A DNA stretch of 64,000 nt from Closterium sp. NIES-65 (lineage: Eukaryota > Streptophyta > Zygnematophyceae > Desmidiales > Closteriaceae), in contig CANXME010002654.1 of NCBI GenBank assembly GCA_948144175.1, positions 248,001-312,000 on the forward strand, in the 5' to 3' direction. A model generated the notes under the pieces. That model was not told the origin of the DNA. It saw only the letters and a list, made by a program, of their open reading frames with translations, and did no database searches. Made by a program: the position numbers and the translations under genes. How positions within the stretch are numbered: the stretch's first letter is position 1; every line of letters begins with the position of its first letter. Shown one piece after another: positions 1 through 8,800 of this stretch.

Positions 1-732
1 GCCGAGAAAATCGACATTCTACGCCGACCGAGACCGGGGTCCTACTACGGACATCGCCCTCGGGGACCAACCGAACACGCCACTGTACACGCCGTCGCAA
101 CGAATGCAGCTGCCGCACCGTTCAAGGGGCGCTGCTTTGCTTGCAACAGGCCGGGCCATCGCAAGAGCGAATGCCCAGAGGAGCTGAGGCGCCGCGGAGC
201 AGAGCAGGGGAGGCAGTCTCAGAGGCAGGGAAACGCCAGCAGTCAGTAGAAGTTGGGCCAACTACTGACGAGACTGCCTGCTCGCCCAACCGCACCGACC
301 CTCACCGAGTCACAGTACCGATTCACGCCATCGATTGGGCTCGGATGAATAAGGAGGGTACAGCGACGGATTGCCCAGTACTGATCTACGGGAAGATACA
401 GGGAGCAGCAGTGAAGATTTTTATTGACGGAGGAGCAAGTCACAGTTTAGTTAATACCGCGACCGCACGGAAACTGCAGTTAACACTTAACCGCTGCTTA
501 CCTGAGATAGACGCACGCTTAGTCGACGGCACGCCACTGGCCATACGGGAAAAGGTGGAGCGAGTAAAAATCTGCTGCGGAGGGAACTTCCGGTTTACAC
601 AGGAAATGCTCGCCACGACACTGGATGGGCACGACATTTTATTGGGACGTGATTGGCTGCAACGGTATAACCCGCGAATCGACTGGACGACGGGTAGCTG
701 CACCGTGCGAAGTAGTGGTAACTGGGTCGAAC
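1..732 (+). pseudogene. G1 gag C-terminus (zinc knuckle) and protease
   Basis: A CX2CX4HX4C knuckle (CFACNRPGHRKSEC) lies at 133-174, as in the nucleocapsid part of gypsy gag, which binds RNA. Downstream, the stretch IFIDGGASHSLVN (about 415-455) is the aspartic protease active-site region that would cut the polyprotein, and DILLGRDWL (about 630-655) is the second conserved protease block. The segment stops at the target-site duplication of N1. Part of a fossil element. Confidence 0.85.
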
Positions 733-916
733 TGTGAGAATAGGTAGGTAACGATAGTAGCCATAGCTAGGACTAACCTAGCTAGGCAAGAAGAAGTTAG
801 GCAAAAGAGGAGGGTTGTACTAGCAAGCAATGGGATACAAATATGAAACCCTAAGGGGTTATACTCGCTATAGAGTACCCCACTGCAGGCTAGATAACAA
901 ATATGACATTCTGACA
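733..916 (-). repeat. N1 3' LTR (184 bp)
   Basis: Direct repeat of 2015-2198 with one mismatch. It starts TG and ends CA, and is preceded by target-site copy CGAAC. It shares scattered blocks with family-A LTRs, such as the tract around CCCCACTGCAGGCTA. Confidence 0.95.
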
Positions 917-1030
917 CACCCCCATAGCCAAAGTGGGGTGTAATCAGCAGAGCAAGCAAAACAGAACAAGCTCAGGGTGGATCACAATGTCACCACACAG
1001 TCTGAGCACAAGTTCAAGCAGCAGTAGTAT
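917..1030 (-). other. Conserved 3' block of family A carried by N1
   Basis: On the plus strand this begins CACCCCCATAGCCAAAGTGGGG and continues through blocks reading AAGCTCAGGGTGGATCACAA and GTCACCACACA. The same blocks in the same order flank the 3' LTRs of A1 (from 11547), A2 (from 18587), A3 (from 31188) and A4 (from 48704). It contains the polypurine tract and the 3' untranslated region. Confidence 0.85.
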
Positions 1031-1605
1031 AAAGTTCACAGTTATAAGCAAAGCTAGAGGTAGTCACAACGGGCAAGTGAGGAGGAGGAGAGAGACTGAG
1101 AGGAGAGGCGATAGGAGGCGACGGATGAAGCTGCAGACACACGGGCAACAGGAGGCAGACTGGCACAGCGGCTACCGGACGAAGTCCCCGGACTACAAGT
1201 GCTGCTAGCGACACATCGGCATCCTCCATTCAGCTTCCCCAGATTGTCCTACTCCCCTTGGCACACACCCACTGCTACACCGCTAGCTCTCCTCCCCTTC
1301 CCCCCCCCCCCTTAGTATCACTCCACCGGCTCCACCACAATCACCCCCCCCTCAGCGGCAGCTGCAGCACAAGGAGACGGAGGAGGAGGAGGAGCAGGGA
1401 GTGGTACTGAGGAGGGTCACCCCCATACCCCTCACCCCCAATCCCTAAAGTAGGAGAATGGGGAGTAGGAGGGGTAGGGCGGTAGTAGAGGGACTGGGAA
1501 CAGCGGGGAGGGCAGGGAAGGTAGGAAACGGGCCCACCACGGGCCTGGTAGGGACGCCCGAGCCGCGCGCATGCGGCCCGAGCCGCGCGCGGGTCGGGCG
1601 TCTCC

Positions 1606-1760
1606 CGTACGGGCCGCGCGACGGCCTGGCGCAGCCCGTACGGGCCGCGCGCGGGCCTGGCGCAGCCCGTACGGGCCGCGCGCGAGCCTGGCGCAGCCCG
1701 TACGGGCAGCGCGTGGGTCTGGCGCAGCCCGTACGGGCCGCGCGCTGCCTGTACGGGCCG
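1606..1760. repeat. 31-bp GC-rich tandem repeat in N1 leader
   Basis: About four to five imperfect copies of a 31-bp unit built on GGGCCGCGCG and CTGGCGCAGCCCGTAC. Each family-A leader in the window holds a GC-rich tandem array, but the unit differs from copy to copy. Confidence 0.85.
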
Positions 1761-2014
1761 CACAGAGGCCACGACGGGCGACGGGGGGCGACGCGGAGGT
1801 CCCCGTCGCCCGTCACAGCGCCTCCCAGGAGCGGCGCGCGGCGTGACGGGGCAGAAACCCACCGCGCGCCCAGAACCGCCGCGCGCCTCGGGGCGCACGG
1901 CGGGCAGAAAACCGCCGCGCGCCTCGGGGCGCACGGCGGTAAGGGAAAGTAGTAGTTGCAGCGGAAGGAACGTGGTTAGGCACACAAGCCAGGAGCGTAC
2001 TGCTCTGATCACCA

Positions 2015-2198
2015 TGTGAGAATAGGTAGGTAACGATAGTAGCCATAGCTAGGACTAACCTAGCTAGGCAAGAAGAAGTAAGGCAAAAGAGGAGGGTTGT
2101 ACTAGCAAGCAATGGGATACAAATATGAAACCCTAAGGGGTTATACTCGCTATAGAGTACCCCACTGCAGGCTAGATAACAAATATGACATTCTGACA
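2015..2198 (-). repeat. N1 5' LTR (184 bp)
   Basis: Partner of 733-916. Its inner side is the primer-binding site (2002-2014). Its outer side is the second CGAAC target-site copy (2199-2203). Confidence 0.95.
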
Positions 2199-2203
2199 CG
2201 AAC

Positions 2204-5200
2204 TACCTCGCTGGCGGTCACCCGAGTCTTCAACGGTCCACGTCAACGCCATCACGATGAAACGGGTTGTTGCCGCGGGAGCTGACGTGTACGCAGTGGA
2301 TATAGCACTAGTAGGAGAAGAGGAGCAGCCGAGCGATTTTCAGAAACTGTTGGCAGCGGTACCGCCCGTACTTCATGATCTGTTGAAACGGTACCCGGGG
2401 ATTTTTCCACACGATTTACCGCAAGGACTGCCACCTCAGCGGGCGCATGACCATAGGATCGAGTTAGAACCGAGGGCACAGCCAACTGTACAGCGCCAGT
2501 TCAGACTGACACAGCCCGAGCTCGACGAACTAAGGAAGCAGTTAGATTATTTGTTAGAGAAGCAGTTTATCCGACCGAGCTCGTCACCGTTCGCCGCACC
2601 GATACTGTTCACACCGAAAAAAGACGGAGGATTTCGCATGTGCATTGATTACCGAGCGCTCAACAGAGTAACAGTCAAATCGCGATACCCCATCCCCCGC
2701 GCCGACGAACTGATCGACCAGCTGCGAACAGCACGGGTATTTTCGAAAATAGACTTACGGGGGGGTTACCATCAAATTCGGGTCGAACCATCGGACTGCG
2801 CCAAGACAGCATTTAGGACTAGGTACGGGTCATTCGAGTACACGGTGATGCCTTTCGGGCTGACCAACGCGCCCGCAATATTTCAGATGACCATGAACGA
2901 GGCGTTTAGGCCACTTTTAGATAAATGCGTGATAGTTTACCTCGACGACATCCTCGTTTACAGTCGCGACCAGCAGCAACACTTAGTCGATCTCGAAGCA
3001 GTGTTTAAAATTTTAGAGGAACATCGGTTACTCACCAAGGGCTCCAAGTGCGAGTTTTTTCGGGATAGGCTAGAATTTTTAGGGCTCCTTATTTCGGAGG
3101 CTGGGTTGAAATCGACCCCAAGAAGCTGGATGCCGTAAAAGCGTGGCATCCCCCGACGAACATCACGGACCTGCAGAGTTTTTTAGGGTTCGTTAATTAC
3201 GTTCGTCGGTTCATCCCCGACATGGCACGATTAACAGCCCCGCTAACAGATTTACTACGCAAGGGGGTCGCTTTTACGTGGGGGGAGAAAGAGCATGCTG
3301 CCTTCTCTGCCCTGAAACATGTTCTCTGTTCACCACCCATCCTACGCATCGCTGACCCACATCGCCCCTTCGAAGTTGTTACAGACGCAAGCGACATCGC
3401 CATTGGAGCCGTACTGTTACAAGACTTCGGCAACGGCCTCCAGCCCATCGCCTACGAATCACGAAAACTGCATCCGCCTGAATGAAATTACCCGATACAC
3501 GACCGCGAAATGCTCGCGATCGTGCATGCATTCAAGGTGTGGCGCTGCTACTTGACCGGCGTAGACGTAACAGTACGGACAGACCATCGATCCCTACAGT
3601 ACCTCCGTGCACAGCCCCACCTCAACCCACGACAGATTCGGTGGCTCGATTTCCTCGAGTCAAATTTCCATTATACGGTCACCTATAAAAAAGGAGCCTC
3701 GAATATCGCCGACGCACTGACCCGCCCCACTGCCCAGATCCATGCGATACTACTCGCCCAGACCAGCCCGCTACTGACAGGACTATTTACCCACGGATAT
3801 CAAACAGATCCATTCTTCACAGGAGGAAACTCGCAGCAATTCGCAGCAGCCAAGGGAGTCTATTACGTAAAAGCTGGGACCGAACGCATCTGGGTACCAG
3901 GGTACACACTACTACGGGAATTACTGTTACAGGAGGCACACGACGGAGTTACCTCGGGACATTTCGGAGTAGAGAAAACACGGCAGCAGCTGCAGCGGTA
4001 TTATTACTGGCCCGAAATGTTGACCGACGTGCAACGACACGTGGCATCGTGTCCTACTTGTCAGATCATGAAGTCAACCCGGAAGCGGCCGGCGGGACAG
4101 TTGCAACCAATCCCACCTCCAGAGCGTGCTTGGCAGCAAGTGACGATGGACTTCGTCACGGGGTTACCGGCCGGGGCGAGTGGGAATGACGCAATCCTGG
4201 TCGTCGTCGATCGACTGACGAAAATGGCACACTTCGCAGCCTGGAAGAAATCAATCACAGCCGAAGAAACAGCCCGCCTCTTCATCTCTACCGTCGTTCG
4301 ACTGCACGGGATACCAGCATCAATCATCAGCGACAGAGACACGAAGTTTACTTGCAACTTCTGGCGGAACCTGTGGCAGCAGTTCGGCACGCGCCTACAG
4401 TTCAGTTCATCGTATCACCCTGAAACCGACGGATAGACCGAACGGACAAACCAGACCATGGAACAGCTCATTAGGGCCACGTGTGATGATCCTAACACGT
4501 GGGAACAGCAACTGCCACTCATCGAATTCGCATACAACAACGCCCCATCCGCCACGACCCAACATTCGCCATTTTACCTGAATTACGGACAAGACCCAAC
4601 AGTACCCATGACCCCGAATCCCGACAACCCCGTTGCACGCTCACAACAGTTCGCTGAGATTTTGCAAGCAGCACGAACCAGGGCAGCAGAAGCAATCAAA
4701 AAATCAAACATCATCGCTAAACGCAACGCTGACCGCCACCACAGACCTGTCACTTACCAGCCCGACGACCTCGTTTTACTCGACACTCAAAACCTCCGCC
4801 TGCCCATCACCCCCAAACTCCGCCCTCGATACTGCGGGCCATTTCGAATTAGCCATATGATAACACCTGTCACCGCGCACCTCCTCCTCCCTGCTGACTG
4901 GTACGTCAGCCCCTCGTTCCACGTCAGCCTGCTTCGCCCTTACGTACCATCCACAAGCCAACTCCCACGAAATCGCCCAGCCAGCATGGCTCGTCCGCCA
5001 ACCGAACCAATCATCATCCCCGACAAAATCCTGAGCCACAGAGTTCGCGACCCTCGAGGAGCCCGAAAGATCGAGTTCCTGCTCCGCTGGAAAGACCGTA
5101 CACCCACCGAGGACAACTGGGTTCCCCTGGACAGAATTGAAAACCACCCTGTTCTCACCGAATATCTGCGCAGCCGAAACTTCAGGGACGTCCACGCTCT

Positions 5201-5207
5201 TTCGTAA
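2204..5207 (+). pseudogene. G1 pol: RT, RNase H, integrase, chromodomain
   Basis: Gypsy pol landmarks are plain: FRMCIDYRALNRVT and VFSKIDLRGGYHQIRV (RT core), MPFGLTNAPA, the catalytic YLDDILVYS (about 2938-2965), RNase H with VVTDASDIAIGAVL and TDHRSLQYL, the integrase zinc-binding head ending SCPTCQ, the catalytic-core segment MDFVTGLP...ILVVVDRLTK, and a chromodomain-like tail with FLLRWKDRTPTEDNWVP (about 5075-5125). The chromodomain is thought to steer chromovirus integration to marked chromatin. Broken fossil; its frames are not all continuous. Confidence 0.9.
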
Positions 5208-5234
5208 AAAGGACCTCCTTAGGAGGGGGGGTAG

Positions 5235-5575
5235 TGTAAGGAAAATCCCTTTTCCTTACTTCGCATCCCTGCTCAACGCGTACATCACTGTAGCACCTCA
5301 GTCAGCACCGTTACCACTCGCGATCCTCGCATCGACAATCATCCCGCCATCTTCGCACATCGCACCCCGACCTCACGGCTCGGCTGGTAACCCGCGCTCC
5401 GGGCCTCCACTTCGACACTTTCCCAACCTCAGTCCCAGGCTCGTTGCACGACAACCACAGTCCATTACCGTTACCACTGTAGTTTCGCTATATATTCTTC
5501 GCTCATGCCTTCGCTCATTGTATTCTTGCTTCGATAGTGCAATTCTCGTTCGTCCACTCAATTGCACTCGTAACA
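5235..5575 (+). repeat. G1 3' LTR (about 341 bp)
   Basis: Begins TGTAAGG directly after a purine tract (GGAGGGGGGGTAG) and ends at CTCGTAACA. The terminal TGT...ACA and the position after the chromodomain stop support the call. The partner LTR is outside the window, so the exact ends are inferred. It lies about 290 bp upstream of the host gene's start codon. Confidence 0.75.
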
Positions 5576-5867
5576 GATAGAATAGATAGTACATACATAA
5601 GAATTGGAGCATTCAGGTGATGTGGATTTCCGTCCTGCACGTGTGACTTTCAAATACCTCAAACTGCCTCATCCTTTCTGCCTTTGGTTGGGTGTGACCG
5701 ATTCGAGAAAGACACTTTGCTAGGCTGTCTAGTTTCGCACACGATTTTCCTGTGCAGCCGAGATTGTCCCAATCCCGCCACCACTCCCGCCACCACTCCC
5801 GCCACCACTCCCGCCACCACTCCCGCCACCACTCCCGCCTTTGTGCCCGCCACAACCGTCGGCCATC
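5576..5867 (+). promoter_or_regulatory. Upstream region of the host thioredoxin-fold gene, with a G-box
   Basis: The 292 bp between the gypsy LTR and the start codon must hold the host promoter and 5' UTR, unless transcription starts within the LTR. A palindromic G-box CACGTG lies at 5638-5643, 62 bp from the LTR end; in plants such sites bind bZIP and bHLH factors, many of them light-responsive. A 12-bp tandem repeat follows at 5776-5839. I see no convincing TATA box at a fixed distance, and the transcription start is unknown. Confidence 0.45.
5776..5839. repeat. 12-bp tandem repeat in the 5' UTR
   Basis: Five perfect copies of CGCCACCACTCC plus a partial sixth, ending about 28 bp before the start codon. 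It lies outside the inferred coding sequence. Confidence 0.9.
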
Positions 5868-8800
5868 ATGTCGCATTGCGTGTCGCGCACGCTTCCAGGG
5901 GCTCAAATGCTCGCGCCATTGCGTCGCGCCTCCCCTGCCCTGCCGCCGCCCCTCGCTCTCACCGCGCCACATGCGTTCCGTCACGCCGCCAGTCAACGCG
6001 AGTCAACGCGTCGGCGGGTGGCGGTCAACGCGGCGGCCAACGGTCCACCGCCGCCAGAGGCCGCGTCGCCGCGCCCGTCGGAGCCGGAGCCGGCCGGCGA
6101 GCCCCGCGGCCCGTCGAACGCGGCGGCGCCATCCAGCGGAGCGGCGGCGCCCGTCGCGGCGTCGTGGGCGGCGGCGCTAGCAGGCGTGGAGGTGATGGCG
6201 TTGGACGGCACGCGAGTGGCGCTGACATCGCTGTGGGTGACGAGGCGCGTGGTGGTGGCGTGGACGCGGCACTTCGGGTGAGACAGGCGCTGCTGAAGCA
6301 CCCAGCTGCGCGCGCTGAGGGGGTGGGGGGTGGCTGCTGGGGGTGGAGGTGGGGGGAGAGCGGGTAGGGCGAAGTTTAAAGAAGCCATTTCATCCCAATC
6401 GTACCATCATCATCCCTTATCCATACCAACCTCCTCCCCGCATCCCGTCCGTTTCCATGCCATGCCATGCGTTGCCATGCCATGCCATGCCATGCCATGC
6501 CATGCGTTGCCATGCCATGGTGTGGTCACACCTCGCGTGCCTATGTGTGTGGCATGGCTTGTGACCGCGTTGATTGATCTCCAATTCCTTCCACTCTGTG
6601 ATCTCGCCCTTGCATTCACTATGCACTGCTCGCACCTCTCGCTTCTTGCCCTCCATGTGCATTGCCCTCCCCTGCCCATGTCGCCCTGCCAGCTGTCTCC
6701 TCTGTCGCAAGCTAACCACCATGCTGGCCAATGAGAAGGTGGGGCAATGAGAAAGTGGGGCAATGAGAAGGTGGGGCAATGAGAAGGTGGGGCAATGAGA
6801 AGGTGGGGCAATGAGAAGGTGGGGCAATGAGAAGGTGGGCGACTTGTTGCTTTCTGCCTCCACGCTTGCTGTCTCGTTGCTGCGTGCTCTCTGATGAAAC
6901 TCCTATCGCTTGGCAGCTGAAGTTTCTCTGATCGCTCTACCTCTGCATCTCTGCCATGTCCTCGTTATTGTCAGGATGCGTTTCAAGCAGCAGGCGTGAC
7001 TCTCATCATCATTGGGCCGGGCTCCATCCAACATGTGAGCTGCCACGCCTGCTGTGTTGCACTCAATGGTGATGCATTGCACCTTGTCGCACTAAATGGT
7101 GACGCATTGCACCTTGTCGCACTCAATGGTGACGCATTGCACCTTGTCGCACTCAATGGTGACGCATTGCACCTTGTCGCACTCAATGGTGACGCATTGC
7201 ACCTTGTCGCACTCAATGGTGACGCATTGCACCTTGTCGCACTCAATGGTGACGCATTGCACCTTGTCGCACTCAATGGTGACGCATTGCACCTTGTCGC
7301 ACTCAATGGTGACGCATTGCACCTTGTCGCACTCAATGGTGACGCATTGCACCTTGTCGCACTCAATGGTGACGCATTGCACCTTGTCGCACTCAATGGT
7401 GACGCATTGCACCTTGTCGCACTCAATGGTGACGCATTGCACCTTGTCGCACTCAATGGTGACGCATTGCACCTTGTCGCACTCAATGGTGACGCATTGC
7501 ACCTTGTCGCACTCAATGGTGACGCATTGCACCTTGTCGCACTCAATGGTGACGCATTGCACCTTGTCGCACTCAATGGTGACGCATTGCACCTTGTCGC
7601 ACTCAATGGTGACGCATTGCACCTTGTCGCACTCAATGGTGACGCATTGCACCTTGTCGCACTCACTCCGTCTCATACTGCGAATGCTCACTTCACTTCT
7701 TGTTTCTTCTTCATGCCGCCCGTCTCAACTTGCTGTGGTGCAGGCGCAGCAGTTTGTTGATCAAACCAACTTTCCAGGAGGTGAGCACATGGGCCGCTCT
7801 GCCTCTCTGCCTCTCTGCCTTCCTCGTGCCTGCACTCGGCCCTTGCTGCCACACTGTTGCCTCTCTGCTCTCCCCACAGCACCAAATGCTCCCACTTGCC
7901 TTAGGCCTTTTTTAGTATCCAATAGCACTGTGCATTCTAAAGGTCGGTCCTCCCAAGTTGTCAAGCTCGTCCTCCCCACCTGCAAGTTGTCAAGCTCGTC
8001 CTCCCCACCTGCAAGTTGTCAAGCTCGTCCTCCCCACCTGCAAATTGTCAAGCTCGTCCTCCCCACCTGCAAGTTGTCAAGCTCGTCCTCCCCACCTGCA
8101 AGTTGTCAAGCTCGTCCTCCCCACCTGCAAGTTGTCAAGCTCGTCCTCCCCACCTGCAAGTTGTCAAGCTCGTCCTCCCCACCTGCAAGTTGTCAAGCTC
8201 GTCCTCCCCACCTGCAAGTTTTCAAGCTCGTCCTCCCCACCTGCAAATTATCAAGCTCGTCCTCCCCACCTGCAAGTTGTCAAGCTCGTCCTCCCCACCT
8301 GCAAGTTGTCAAGCTCGTCCTCCCCACCTGCAAGTTGTCAAGCTCGTCCTCCCCACCTGCAAGTTGTCAAGCTCGTCCTCCCCACCTGCAAGTTGTCTCT
8401 GCTTCAAGTTGTCATCCACCCCCCCAACGGTGCAACCCCATCCCACACATGCGACGGCCATCAGAGGTGTATGCGGACCGCCAGCGTGCATCATACGAGG
8501 CGCTGCAGTTCGTGTCGGGCCTCTCCACCGTCTTCTCTCCCACCGTCAGTCCCCTCCCCTCTCCGCCCTCGCTTCCCCTCTCCGCCCTCGCTTCCCCTCT
8601 CCGCCCTCGCTTCCCCTCTCCGCCCTCGCTTCCCCTCTCCGCCCTCGCTTCCCCTCTCCGCCCTCGCTTCCCATCTCCGCCCTCGCTTCCCCTCTCCGCC
8701 CTCGGACGAGTGCCTTTGTTCCAAATCACTAATCATGCTGCTGCTCTTGATGGCTTGATGGGATGAGTGCTTCTCCATTTTCCATGTTTTGCCAATCTGA

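Larger units (their letters stand above)
733..2198 (-). mobile_element. Non-autonomous LTR element N1 (TRIM/LARD-like, Ty1/copia family A derivative)
   Basis: Two 184-bp direct repeats bound a 1.1-kb interior with no gag or pol. The repeats begin TGTGAG and end CTGACA on the plus strand. The element is flanked by a perfect 5-bp target-site duplication CGAAC (728-732 and 2199-2203), so its limits are exact. Read on the minus strand, the 5' LTR is 2015-2198, followed by a primer-binding site TGGTGATCAGAGC (2002-2014) of the copia initiator-Met type. The G-rich polypurine tract abuts the 3' LTR at 917. The LTRs differ at 1 of 184 bases, so insertion was recent. The interior holds a GC-rich leader (about 1560-1970) and a 3' block shared with the autonomous family-A copies. 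It needs proteins in trans. Structurally it looks whole for a non-autonomous element. Confidence 0.93.
1..5575 (+). mobile_element. Ty3/gypsy chromovirus G1, 5' end outside window
   Basis: Parts in plus-strand order are a gag CCHC zinc knuckle (133-174), an aspartic protease (about 410-640), reverse transcriptase with a YLDD catalytic motif (about 2500-3110), RNase H (about 3200-3740), integrase with an HHCC-type head and DDE core (about 3880-4600), a C-terminal chromodomain (about 5020-5160), a polypurine tract (about 5217-5234) and the 3' LTR (5235-5575). The order protease-RT-RNase H-integrase defines Ty3/gypsy, and the chromodomain places it with chromoviruses. The 5' LTR and most of gag lie left of the window. 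It is interrupted by element N1 (733-2198). It is a broken fossil with roughly three to five breaks besides that insertion, and older than N1. Confidence 0.93.

Noticed and set aside
5684-6367. 227-codon plus-strand open frame overlapping the first exon
   Set aside because: Different frame from the exon whose protein continues in seven further exons; its Gly/Arg-rich translation is compositional.
7061-7660. CRISPR-like regular array
   Set aside because: Units are contiguous with no spacers, lie in an intron of a plant-type gene, and no cas genes are present. It is a minisatellite.
7096-8766. 556-codon plus-strand open frame across introns 3 to 5 of the host gene
   Set aside because: It is produced by in-frame 30-bp and 29-bp minisatellites; real exons inside it lie in a defined spliced model, and the repeat translation has no protein character.
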